The notes below the pieces were generated by a model. It did no database searches and was not told the origin of the DNA. It was given only the letters and a program-made list of their open reading frames with translations. From positions 32,584 to 51,126 of the forward strand of contig FR894562.1 in the NCBI GenBank assembly GCA_000436115.1: 18,543 nucleotides of DNA, in the 5' to 3' direction. Shown here piece after piece: positions 1 through 6,984 of this stretch (the first letter of the stretch is position 1; each line of letters opens with the position of its first letter). The stretch comes from Firmicutes bacterium CAG:534. Lineage in GTDB: Bacteria > Bacillota > Clostridia > Lachnospirales > Lachnospiraceae. The position numbers and the translations under genes are program-made.

Positions 1-2
1 AC

Positions 3-338
3 AGACGAAAGTACCCAAGACTGGATCTGAGCAATCCCTGCAAGATCACCATGAAGGAAGGCGGCCGGGTATTTGCCGGAAAAATGGATAATATCAGCGC
101 AAATGGTTTTGCATTCCTGACAGGAGAAGCATTCTTTGCTGACCATAAGGGGGCAGAGCTGACCGTGGAGATCCAGGGATTTGATCTGAAAATGCATTCT
201 TCCTTAGAAGGACGCGTGATCCGCTGCTCTGACAATGAGGGAATTTACATTGTAGGCTGTCAGATGCCGGAAGATAATGAAGAAATAAAGAAATATGTAG
301 AAAATTGTATCAAAAAAGATGAGAGCACTTTCGGTTAA
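3..338 (+). CDS. PilZ domain protein, 3' part (5' end outside window)
   Basis: The frame is open from the left edge, so the gene begins upstream and the ATG at 51 is an internal methionine. The visible part carries both PilZ signatures: an RxxxR motif (RKYPR, codons at 6-20) and, about 20 residues later, an NxSxxG motif (NISANG), followed by beta-strand-like hydrophobic stretches and a short C-terminal helix. In the PilZ family these residues bind cyclic di-GMP, so this is probably the C-terminal c-di-GMP-sensing domain of a larger or stand-alone effector. The last codons lie inside a hairpin terminator shared with the convergent gene; the stop codons overlap by a few bases. The output function cannot be told because the N-terminal part is not visible. 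Confidence 0.85.
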   Translation, partial: RRKYPRLDLSNPCKITMKEGGRVFAGKMDNISANGFAFLTGEAFFADHKGAELTVEIQGFDLKMHSSLEGRVIRCSDNEGIYIVGCQMPEDNEEIKKYVENCIKKDESTFG

Positions 339-355
339 GAAAGTGCTCCTTTTTC
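323..355. terminator. Bidirectional intrinsic terminator inside two gene ends
   Basis: A perfect 10-bp stem (GAGCACTTTC at 323-332 with GAAAGTGCTC at 339-348) encloses a 6-nt loop that contains the overlapping stop codons of both convergent genes. On the + strand it is followed by CTTTTTC (349-355). On the - strand it is followed by ATC and a run of six T (complement of 312-317). It should therefore terminate transcription from both sides. Confidence 0.85.
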
Positions 356-964
356 AATCTGAGTGATTTCCGTATTATACAGGATCAATGCCTCGCGGCA
401 GTCATAGCATCCCATTTCATAGTACCCTTTGGAAAAGCGGTTCAGTCTTTCTATGGAAACTGAACGGTTGGCCTTCTTGGGCAGGTCTACAAATGTGATT
501 TCATCTGTGCGGTATTCTTCGTCAAAGTCAGGATCTGACTCTTCCTCATAATAAGGATCAAAGAGCAGGACTCTGTCCTTTTCAATTCCGGTAAGCAGCA
601 CATAGTGCGCTACATCCAAAAATACATGCAGGATAACGGTTCCGCCGTTTAAAAGAGCGGTATAAAGCTTGCTGTCCGGAGCAATGACAACCTGCTCGCC
701 GGTGAGAAACTCACTGTAAATAGGAAACTTTTTGGCACAGCCAAAATGATTCAGCCAGCTTGACATATAATTCATGGCGGCAGGAGAAGTCCCGTGCTTA
801 CACAGCTCTCCGCAATCGTTATAGCAATCCATGCAATAAAGCATGATAAATTTTACAAGGTCGGGGTAAATGGTTTCCCTGTCAAACAAAAAACGGATTC
901 CATTTAAAAGACTGACCGGACCGCAGTCATATTCCGAGGTCTGATAATTCAGAGGATTTTTCAT
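335..964 (-). CDS. C39-like cysteine peptidase family protein
   Basis: From the ATG at 964 the protein has 209 residues. The N-terminus has Gln8 and the motif DCGP with Cys14. Later come His120 (in AHYVLL) and Asp136 (in LLFDPY), the order expected for the Gln-Cys-His-Asp catalytic set of papain-like C39 peptidases. No signal peptide or membrane segment is seen, so it probably acts in the cytoplasm. An unusual cysteine group C44-x2-C47-x3-C51-x3-C55 and a second pair C186-x2-C189 could bind a metal or form disulfides. A TTG at 985, in frame and 6 nt after AGGAAAG, is an alternative start adding seven residues; the ATG is preferred because the conserved core starts right after it. Its own promoter faces cysK's. 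The substrate is unknown; no bacteriocin or ABC exporter gene is adjacent, so a bacteriocin-leader peptidase role is not supported. Confidence 0.7.
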   Translation of the reverse strand: MKNPLNYQTSEYDCGPVSLLNGIRFLFDRETIYPDLVKFIMLYCMDCYNDCGELCKHGTSPAAMNYMSSWLNHFGCAKKFPIYSEFLTGEQVVIAPDSKLYTALLNGGTVILHVFLDVAHYVLLTGIEKDRVLLFDPYYEEESDPDFDEEYRTDEITFVDLPKKANRSVSIERLNRFSKGYYEMGCYDCREALILYNTEITQIEKGALS

Positions 965-1011
965 TGGTATTTCCAAACCTTTCAACTTTGTCTTTCCTGC
1001 AAAGTGATTGT

Positions 1012-1040
1012 AATATACCTCTATAAATAGGGTTTGTCAA
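1012..1040 (-). promoter_or_regulatory. Sigma-A promoter of the C39-like gene
   Basis: Read on the minus strand, TTGACA (complement of 1035-1040) is followed by a 17-nt spacer and TATATT (complement of 1012-1017). Transcription would start near 1005. It would give a 20-nt leader to the TTG start at 985 or about 40 nt to the ATG at 964. Confidence 0.8.
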
Positions 1041-1079
1041 GACTTTTGGGGGGGTGGAAAAAAAGAGTAAAAAAAGTGT

Positions 1080-1108
1080 TTGACATTTCTAGGGAAAGCG
1101 AATATAAT
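1080..1108 (+). promoter_or_regulatory. Perfect-consensus sigma-A promoter of cysK
   Basis: TTGACA at 1080-1085 and TATAAT at 1103-1108 are separated by 17 nt, exactly the sigma-A/sigma-70 consensus. Start near 1115 leaves a leader of about 65 nt, too short for a T-box or S-box. Such a strong core suggests either high constitutive expression or control by a repressor. Confidence 0.85.
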
Positions 1109-1118
1109 ATAAAATCAT

Positions 1119-1133
1119 ATAATTCCTAGTGGA
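1119..1133. promoter_or_regulatory. Candidate operator dyad at the cysK start
   Basis: The dyad TTCC-TAGT-GGAA lies at the expected transcription start of cysK. A similar element, TTTC-TAGG-GAAA, occupies 1087-1098 in the promoter spacer. Short TTCC/GGAA dyads overlapping a consensus promoter would fit a repressor such as an Rrf2/CymR-type cysteine regulator, but no regulator gene is present here and the match to a known motif was not tested. Confidence 0.3.
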
Positions 1134-1179
1134 AAAGTAGGGAAAGAAAAAGCGAAATGAGTAAATGGAGGAAAGTATT

Positions 1180-2118
1180 ATGAGTAAAGTAAAAGAGAGC
1201 GCATTAGAACTGATTGGAAACACCCCTTTGGTAAAGATCAGCAGATATGCCAAAAAGGCAGGCGTAGAAAACGCAACTATTCTTGCAAAGCTTGAGTATT
1301 TTAATCCGGCAGGATCCGTGAAGGACAGAGTAGCATTATCTATGGTAGAGGAAGCAGAAAAAGCAGGCATTTTAAAGCCGGGAGCTACCATTATAGAGCC
1401 TACCTCCGGAAATACCGGAATTGGTCTTGCATCTGTAGCAGCCTCAAAGGGCTACAGAGCCATCCTGACACTTCCCGATACCATGAGCGTTGAGCGCAGA
1501 AATTTACTTGCAGCATATGGAGCAGAGCTTGTGCTGACAGAGGGAGCAAAGGGAATGAAGGGCGCCATTGCCAAGGCAGAGGAATTAAAGGACTCCATTC
1601 CGGGAGCCGTTATTCTGGGACAGTTTGATAATCCGGCCAATCCCAAGGTGCATAAAGAGACCACAGGCCCTGAGATCTGGGATCAGACGGATGGAAAAGT
1701 AGATATTTTTGTAGCAGGCGTAGGTACCGGCGGAACCATTACCGGTGTAGGAGAGTATTTAAAGTCCAAAAACCCCAATGTCAAGGTAGTGGCTGTGGAA
1801 CCTGCAACAAGCCCTGTTCTTTCCAAGGGAACGGCAGGAGCGCATAAGATCCAGGGAATTGGCGCCGGATTTGTTCCTTCCGTATTAAATACGAAGATTT
1901 ATGATGAAATTCTTCCTATTGAAAATGAAGATGCATTTACAGAAGGGAAGGCGTTTGCAGTAAGCGAGGGTGTTTTAGTTGGTATTTCTTCCGGAGCTGC
2001 TTTAAAGGCGGCGTCAATCCTTGCAAAGCGTCCCGAAAATGCAGGGAAAACCATTGTGGTTCTTTTGCCGGATTCCGGTGACAGATACCTGTCTACGCCT
2101 TTATTTGCAGCAAACTAA
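1180..2118 (+). CDS. cysK: Cysteine synthase (O-acetylserine sulfhydrylase)
   Basis: This PLP enzyme of fold type II makes L-cysteine from O-acetyl-L-serine and sulfide in the cytoplasm. The 312-residue length is usual for CysK. Visible motifs in order are IGNTPLV near the N-terminus, the PLP-lysine motif NPAGSVKDR with Lys48, the substrate loop TSGNTG (75-80) and the phosphate-binding glycine loop GTGGT (about 180). A C-terminal SSGAAL and the final PDSGDRYLST are also typical. The ATG at 1180 is chosen over an in-frame ATG at 1165 because GGAGG (1167-1171) lies 8 nt before it and overlaps the upstream ATG. It has its own strong promoter. No cysE or sulfate-assimilation gene is next to it. 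A new promoter starts 9 nt after the stop, so it is probably monocistronic, with some read-through possible since no terminator is visible. Confidence 0.95.
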   Translation: MSKVKESALELIGNTPLVKISRYAKKAGVENATILAKLEYFNPAGSVKDRVALSMVEEAEKAGILKPGATIIEPTSGNTGIGLASVAASKGYRAILTLPDTMSVERRNLLAAYGAELVLTEGAKGMKGAIAKAEELKDSIPGAVILGQFDNPANPKVHKETTGPEIWDQTDGKVDIFVAGVGTGGTITGVGEYLKSKNPNVKVVAVEPATSPVLSKGTAGAHKIQGIGAGFVPSVLNTKIYDEILPIENEDAFTEGKAFAVSEGVLVGISSGAALKAASILAKRPENAGKTIVVLLPDSGDRYLSTPLFAAN

Positions 2119-2126
2119 AAAAAGGA

Positions 2127-2155
2127 TTGACATTTACAGGCAGTAAAAGTATAGT
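2127..2155 (+). promoter_or_regulatory. Promoter of the peptide-uptake operon
   Basis: TTGACA (2127-2132), a 17-nt spacer and TATAGT (2150-2155) lie directly after the cysK stop. A start near 2162 would give an unusually long leader of about 140 nt before the binding-protein gene. Confidence 0.75.
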
Positions 2156-2205
2156 TTATTCAAATTATGCTGATCCGTTCAGCTTAAATGAAAAGTGGAG
2201 GAGAA

Positions 2206-2228
2206 GATTGAAAAAAATTTTTTCAATC
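2206..2228. repeat. A/T-rich inverted repeat in the operon leader
   Basis: GATTGAAAAAA and TTTTTTCAATC are perfectly complementary with one A between them. As RNA the hairpin would need a few of the central A/U bases as loop. It covers the start of the small leader frame. On the + strand no T run follows after the stem, so it is not a standard terminator. Confidence 0.5.
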
Positions 2229-2255
2229 GCGAGATTTGTGTCTGCGCGCACTTGA
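2208..2255 (+). CDS. Possible 15-codon leader peptide
   Basis: A TTG at 2208 lies 6 nt after a strong SD core (GGAGG, 2197-2201, within GGAGGAG) and opens a frame encoding MKKIFSIARFVSART, ending with TGA at 2253. Its last five codons and stop lie within the 5' arm of a long hairpin (2241-2290), so translating ribosomes would open that structure. The arrangement resembles a translated leader that controls the downstream gene, but there is no run of a single regulatory codon and no terminator form, so the role is speculative. The SD could instead be a chance purine run. Confidence 0.35.
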   Translation: MKKIFSIARFVSART

Positions 2256-2290
2256 CACAAACTCGGCATGTGCCAAAAAGTGTGCGCAGA
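2241..2290 (+). promoter_or_regulatory. Long leader hairpin directly before the SD of the binding-protein gene
   Basis: TCTGCGCGCACTT (2241-2253) pairs with AAGTGTGCGCAGA (2278-2290) over 13 bp with one G-U. Inside it, GACACA (2254-2259) can pair with TGTGCC (2269-2274), with one mismatch. The structure ends 4 nt before the GAGGAG SD at 2294-2299. No T run follows, so it is not a terminator. It could be an RNA regulatory element, an mRNA-stabilising element or a protein-binding site. Confidence 0.6.
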
Positions 2291-2303
2291 AATGAGGAGA
2301 AAA

Positions 2304-3980
2304 ATGAAAAAGTTTATGAAAAGTGTGCTCAGCCTGGTGCTGGCCATGGCAGTAGCATTCACCATGGCAGGATGCGGGTCATCCGAGGGTCAGGCCGATG
2401 CACAGACTACACAGGAAAATGCTGACGCAGCTACAGATGCGCCTGCCGGAGAAGCAGCAGAAGCAGCGCCCGGAGAAAAGATCGTGAATGTAGGTGTAAC
2501 AGATTCCCTTGGCGGGATCAATCCACTTACCATTGACCAGACGGAAATCAACAAGTATGCAGTCGGACTGATGTTCCTGCCTTTGTATGAGCTGGATGCA
2601 GATATGAACTCTTACGGCATGCTTGCAGATTCCATCACAACCGAGGATAATAAGACCTTTACCATTCACATTAACGATGCGGCAACCTGGTCAGACGGGG
2701 AACCTGTTACGGCAGAGGACGTTGAGTTTACGTTTCTGCGTCTGGCAAGCCCGGTGATCGGAAATCCTACCATGATGTATTATGTATTTGAAGGAGTAGG
2801 AGAGGACGGCTTTGTAGAGGAAGGAGCAACCAGCGTAGAGGCTGTTAAGATCGTGGATGAAAAGACCCTGACCATTACGGCAAAAGCTTCCATGCCTCTT
2901 AAGACCTTTATCACTTCCTATGCAAGATACCTTCATACACTGCCTAAGCATGTACTGGAAGGCTACAGTGAAGCAGAGCTTTCCACTCTTGACTGGTTCA
3001 ACCATCCTGATGTGGTAAGCGGCCCTTATGTACTGACAGCATACGATAATAACCACTATATTTCTTATACTGCCAATGAAAATTACTGGAGGGGCGTTCC
3101 TAAGATCGATAAGCTGAATATCAAGATCGTAGATGGCAGCCAGGTATATGCCGGATTACAGTCAGGGGAGATCGATATTACCCATCATACCATGACTGCA
3201 ATTCCGCAGGAGGACGCAGAAAGTATAGAAGCCCTTGAAAATGTGGAAACTGTTTATGGACAGCCGATCACAAACCAGTCTGTATTTATCCAGACAAAGA
3301 ATGTGACGGATGCAAGAGTCAGACAGGCGCTTGTCTATGCCATTGACCGCCAGCAGATCTTAGAGCAGCTGATGAAGGGACATGGCGAGGTGGTAGACGG
3401 CTTTGTTTCTTCCGCAAGTCCTTTTTATGATGAAGGGATCGTTCCTATGGAATATAACCCGGAAAAGGCAAAGGAGCTTCTGGCAGAGGCTGGATGGGAC
3501 GGAACGCAGACCCTCCGCTTCTATGTCAATTCCGGTGACAGCACATTTGTGAATGCAGCGCAGGTAATGGTAGCGCAGTGGGCAGCAGTCGGGATCAATG
3601 TAGAGGTAACCACCATGGATCTTTCTTCCCTGATGGAAGCAGCAGGAAGCACGGATTATGATATGCTTGCTGTTCAGTATACCTACGCACCGGTAGATCC
3701 TTATCCGGATATTGCATGGCTGCTTGGCGGCGAGGACAGCTGGACCGGCTATAGCAACGACGAGATCAATGAAGCATTAGCTGCAACCCAGGAAACAAAT
3801 GATGACGAGGAGACAAAGAACCTTTATTCCATCGTGGATAAGAAGGTTCAGGAGGATGTTCCCATGTTCTCCGCTTATATCATCAGCGCCCAGGGAGCAG
3901 TCAATAAGCGGCTTACCGGAGCCGTTCCCAGTGTATATGGCTTCTTTAATGATGTACAGAACTGGGATGTTACAGAATAA
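2304..3980 (+). CDS. Peptide/nickel-type ABC transporter substrate-binding lipoprotein (family 5)
   Basis: This 558-residue extracellular solute-binding protein of family 5 (OppA/DppA type) captures the substrate outside the cell and delivers it to the permease pair encoded downstream. The N-terminus is a lipoprotein signal peptide with charged KKFMK, a hydrophobic core and a lipobox TMAGC with Cys24, followed by a low-complexity Ala/Glu/Asp linker to about residue 55. The mature domain shows the family features: an N-terminal lobe around YAVGLMFLPLYELD, the signature region WSDGEPVTAEDVEFTF, and later VRQALVYAIDRQ and the DPYPDIAWLL region. The ATG at 2304 is chosen because GAGGAG ends 4 nt before it and the signal peptide follows. 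It is the first gene of the operon and is followed after 37 nt by the ATPase genes. Substrate specificity (dipeptide, oligopeptide, acylated amino acid) cannot be read from sequence. Confidence 0.9.
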   Translation: MKKFMKSVLSLVLAMAVAFTMAGCGSSEGQADAQTTQENADAATDAPAGEAAEAAPGEKIVNVGVTDSLGGINPLTIDQTEINKYAVGLMFLPLYELDADMNSYGMLADSITTEDNKTFTIHINDAATWSDGEPVTAEDVEFTFLRLASPVIGNPTMMYYVFEGVGEDGFVEEGATSVEAVKIVDEKTLTITAKASMPLKTFITSYARYLHTLPKHVLEGYSEAELSTLDWFNHPDVVSGPYVLTAYDNNHYISYTANENYWRGVPKIDKLNIKIVDGSQVYAGLQSGEIDITHHTMTAIPQEDAESIEALENVETVYGQPITNQSVFIQTKNVTDARVRQALVYAIDRQQILEQLMKGHGEVVDGFVSSASPFYDEGIVPMEYNPEKAKELLAEAGWDGTQTLRFYVNSGDSTFVNAAQVMVAQWAAVGINVEVTTMDLSSLMEAAGSTDYDMLAVQYTYAPVDPYPDIAWLLGGEDSWTGYSNDEINEALAATQETNDDEETKNLYSIVDKKVQEDVPMFSAYIISAQGAVNKRLTGAVPSVYGFFNDVQNWDVTE

Positions 3981-4017
3981 ATTTGCTGCAACAGCAGCTT
4001 AAAAGTGAGGAAATGCC

Positions 4018-4998
4018 ATGTCACATTTACTGGAGGTAACAGATCTGACGACGGTCTTTACCGGTGATTACGGTAAAAATATCAGTGTGGATCATGTAAG
4101 CTTCCACATAGACCCGGGTGAAGTGGTCTGTATCGTGGGAGAATCGGGATGCGGGAAAAGCGTGACCTCGCTGTCAATTATGGGATTATTAGGAAAGGGC
4201 GGAGCTGTCATTGACGGCTCTGTCCTCTTTGACGATAAAAATCTTCTTGCCATGACGGAAAAGGAGTTCGATCAAATCCGGGGAAATCAGATTTCCATGA
4301 TCTTTCAGGATCCGCTGACTTCCCTCAATCCTGTATTTACAGTGGGCAGCCAAATAACAGAGAGTATCAGGGTGCACCTTCATCTGCCGAAGGACGAGGC
4401 CAGGAAACGAGCGGTGGGGCTGTTAGAAAAGGTAGGGATGCCAGATCCCCAGGGAGTGATGAAGAAGTACCCCCATACACTTTCCGGCGGCATGCGTCAA
4501 AGGGCAATGATCGCAATGGCGCTTTGCTGCAATCCCCGTCTTCTGATCGCAGACGAACCAACGACGGCGCTTGATGTGACGATTCAGGCACAGATCATGG
4601 CTCTTTTAAAAAGGCTGCAGGAGGAAACCGGCATGTCCATGATCCTGATCACCCATGATATCGGCCTTGTGGCAAATATGGCGGATCGGGTTCTGGTAAT
4701 GTATGCGGGCCAGATCATTGAACAAGCGAAAGCCTCAGAATTATTCAAATCTCCCAGACATCCGTACACCAGGGCGCTTTTGGAGACGGTTCCCACGATC
4801 AGGGATGATGCGGACAGGAAGCTGTTTTCCATACCGGGGATCGTGCCGGAAAATTATGATCATATTAAGGGCTGCCGCTTTGCAGACCGCTGCGCATACA
4901 GAAGGCCTGAATGTGAGAAACCACAGGAAGAATATCCTTTTGGCCAGGAACATACCGCCAGGTGTATTGTCAGTATGGAAGGGGGGATCCCGGAATGA
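4018..4998 (+). CDS. oppD: Peptide ABC transporter ATPase, OppD/DppD type
   Basis: This 326-residue cytoplasmic ATPase energises peptide import and probably pairs with the following ATPase. Visible are Walker A GESGCGKS (41-48), a Q-loop in FQDPLTSLNP, the ABC signature LSGGMRQR (155-162), Walker B LLIADEP (175-181) and the H-loop ITHD. The C-terminal oligopeptide-transporter extension has the cysteine pattern C286-x5-C292-x6-C299 and C316. This four-Cys set is conserved in OppD/DppD proteins and I recall it binding a [4Fe-4S] cluster in a mycobacterial Dpp structure. An SD (GTGAGG) precedes the ATG. Its TGA overlaps the ATG of the next gene (ATGA), which indicates translational coupling. Opp and Dpp assignment cannot be separated here. 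Confidence 0.93.
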   Translation: MSHLLEVTDLTTVFTGDYGKNISVDHVSFHIDPGEVVCIVGESGCGKSVTSLSIMGLLGKGGAVIDGSVLFDDKNLLAMTEKEFDQIRGNQISMIFQDPLTSLNPVFTVGSQITESIRVHLHLPKDEARKRAVGLLEKVGMPDPQGVMKKYPHTLSGGMRQRAMIAMALCCNPRLLIADEPTTALDVTIQAQIMALLKRLQEETGMSMILITHDIGLVANMADRVLVMYAGQIIEQAKASELFKSPRHPYTRALLETVPTIRDDADRKLFSIPGIVPENYDHIKGCRFADRCAYRRPECEKPQEEYPFGQEHTARCIVSMEGGIPE

Positions 4999-6011
4999 AT
5001 GAGAAAGAAAAAACCCCGCTTATCCAGGTGGAAAATTTAAAAAAATATTATCCCATTAAAGGCGGGATCATTACCCATACCACAGGGCTTATCAAGGCTG
5101 TGGACGGCGTGAGCTTTTCCATTATGGAAGGAGAAACCTTAGGGCTTGTGGGAGAATCCGGCTGTGGAAAGTCCACCATCGGAAGACAGCTTGTAGGGCT
5201 GGAAAGCCCTACGGAGGGAAGGATCCTGTACGAGGGAAAGGATCTCTCCAAAATGGGAAAACGGGAGCTTGCAGGGATCAGGACCAAGCTGCAGATGGTA
5301 TTTCAGGATCCCTATTCTTCTTTAAACCCCAGAAAGCATATCTATGAAATTCTGGCTCAGCCAATGCTGTATCACCATATTTCCACAGCGCAGACGTTGG
5401 AGAAGGATCTGCTCAGGATCCTGGATATGGTGGGACTGCCAAGAAATGTGCTGGGAAGATATCCTCATGAGTTTTCCGGAGGACAAAGGCAGAGGATCGG
5501 CATAGCCAAAGCGCTATCCTTAAACCCCAGATTTATTGTCTGTGACGAGCCGGTCAGCGCATTGGATGTTTCCATCCAGGCGCAGATTTTAAACCTGCTA
5601 AAGAGCCTGCAGGAGGAACTGCATCTGACCCTTCTGTTTGTAGGGCATGGACTTGGCGCTGTCAATTATGTCAGCAGCAGAATTGCGGTGATGTATCTGG
5701 GAAGGATCGTGGAGATGGGAGAGGCAAAGGAGATTTTCCGAAATCCCCATCACCCTTATACCCAGGCGCTTCTCAATGCGGTTCCGGTTCCGGATCCGGA
5801 AGAAAAGGGAAGAAAACGGGAGCTTTTGCAGGGAGAGATCGGAAACAGCGTCAATCCGCCCTCCGGCTGTCACTTCCATCCAAGGTGTCCGTATGCAGCG
5901 CCTATCTGCAGTCAGAAGGAGCCGGGACTACAGGAGATCTGCGCCGGAAGCAGTCATTTTTCTGCCTGCCCTATCGTACAAGCAAAAAAGGAGGAAAGCA
6001 GCCGTGGGTAA
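4995..6011 (+). CDS. oppF: Peptide ABC transporter ATPase, OppF/DppF type
   Basis: This is the second, 338-residue ATPase of the transporter. Walker A GESGCGKS is at 53-60, the Q-loop in FQDPYSSLNP, the signature FSGGQRQR at 160-167 and Walker B FIVCDEP soon after. The H-loop reads VGHGLGAV with His218 kept, while the usual following Asp is replaced by Gly219; this is a mild oddity. The C-terminal extension again has C292-x5-C298-x6-C305 and C325. The start at 4995 is chosen because it overlaps the upstream stop (ATGA) and a G-rich SD (GGAAGGGGGG) precedes it; an in-frame ATG at 4962 would lie well inside the previous gene. It overlaps the start of the next gene by 8 nt. Confidence 0.92.
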   Translation: MNEKEKTPLIQVENLKKYYPIKGGIITHTTGLIKAVDGVSFSIMEGETLGLVGESGCGKSTIGRQLVGLESPTEGRILYEGKDLSKMGKRELAGIRTKLQMVFQDPYSSLNPRKHIYEILAQPMLYHHISTAQTLEKDLLRILDMVGLPRNVLGRYPHEFSGGQRQRIGIAKALSLNPRFIVCDEPVSALDVSIQAQILNLLKSLQEELHLTLLFVGHGLGAVNYVSSRIAVMYLGRIVEMGEAKEIFRNPHHPYTQALLNAVPVPDPEEKGRKRELLQGEIGNSVNPPSGCHFHPRCPYAAPICSQKEPGLQEICAGSSHFSACPIVQAKKEESSRG

Positions 6012-6951
6012 ATACATTATCAAACGGATCCTGATTGCAATTCCGGTTCTGATCGGAATTACCATTATTGATTATGCCATTATGTGTCTTGCAGGAAGTC
6101 CGCTGGAAATGCTGCAGGGGCCAAGGGTTTCCCAGTCTGCACTGGAAGCCAAAAAAATAGCCCTTGGCCTTGATAAGCCTTTTTATGTGCAGTATTTTGT
6201 ATGGCTGGGACAGCTTCTGCATGGCAATATGGGTTATTCCATCAAATCCTATCAGGCGGTCAGCGATATGATCGGAAGCCATCTTGGGCCTACGCTGCTT
6301 TTGATGGGAGTTTCCCTGATCGTAAGCTTACTGATCGCCATACCGGCGGGAATATACAGCGCCATCCATCAGTATTCCAAGGGGGATTATGCGGTGGTGA
6401 CCTTTTCTTTTCTGGGAAGCAGCATTCCGGGCTTCTTTTTGTCCCTGCTGTTAATCTTTCTGTTTACCGTAAAGCTGAAATGGCTGCCTTCAAGCGGAAT
6501 GACCACCCTGGGAACGGAAGGGGGAGCAGGAGATGTAGCGCTTCACATGATCATGCCGGTGATCGTCCTGGCAACCTCTATGGCGGGAAGCAATATCAGA
6601 TATATCAGAAGCGCAATGCTGGAGATCCTGCAGCAGGATTACCTGCGGACGGCAAAAGCAAAAGGGATCGGAAGATTTCTGGTGATCAACAAGCATGCGC
6701 TGAGAAACGCCCTGGTACCGATCGTTACCGTTATCGGCATGGAGGTTCCCACTTTGTTTGGCGGAGCGGTGATCATCGAGCAGGTATTTTCCTGGCCCGG
6801 GCTTGGCCTTATGACCATGAGCGCAATTATGAACAGGGATTATCCGGTGATCATGGGCGTGTGTCTCTTGTCGGCAGTGGTGGTACTGTTAGCCAACCTG
6901 ATCACGGATATTTTGTATGCTCTTGTAGATCCTACTATTCAGCTTGATTAG
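6004..6951 (+). CDS. oppB: Peptide ABC transporter permease, OppB/DppB type
   Basis: This 315-residue inner-membrane permease has an N-terminal membrane helix (IIKRILIAIPVLIGITIIDYAIM), a long extracytoplasmic loop and further hydrophobic segments around residues 97-125, 130-155, 185-200 and 280-310. The EAA loop that docks on the ATPases is visible as DYLRTAKAKGIGRFLVINKH, followed by ALRNALVP. The GTG at 6004 is the best start because AAGGAGG (5988-5994) lies 9 nt before it and the protein then begins with the typical short basic N-terminus. The frame is open further upstream to an ATG at 5776, but that stretch is inside the previous gene. Together with the next gene it forms the transmembrane channel. 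Confidence 0.92.
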   Translation: MGKYIIKRILIAIPVLIGITIIDYAIMCLAGSPLEMLQGPRVSQSALEAKKIALGLDKPFYVQYFVWLGQLLHGNMGYSIKSYQAVSDMIGSHLGPTLLLMGVSLIVSLLIAIPAGIYSAIHQYSKGDYAVVTFSFLGSSIPGFFLSLLLIFLFTVKLKWLPSSGMTTLGTEGGAGDVALHMIMPVIVLATSMAGSNIRYIRSAMLEILQQDYLRTAKAKGIGRFLVINKHALRNALVPIVTVIGMEVPTLFGGAVIIEQVFSWPGLGLMTMSAIMNRDYPVIMGVCLLSAVVVLLANLITDILYALVDPTIQLD

Positions 6952-6984
6952 CAGGGAAAAGGGACGAGGATTTTGAGGACGGAT

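Noticed and set aside
335..985. Bacteriocin-processing system around the C39-like gene
   Set aside because: No double-glycine leader peptide, ABC exporter or immunity gene is nearby; the protein has no transporter part.
1115..1179. T-box or SAM riboswitch upstream of cysK
   Set aside because: The leader from the mapped promoter consensus is only about 65 nt, with no terminator and no conserved T-box sequence.
2188..2211. Tiny frame ATG...TGA (7 codons) overlapping the 2208 start
   Set aside because: No Shine-Dalgarno before its ATG, and its codons are the purine-rich SD of the next frame.
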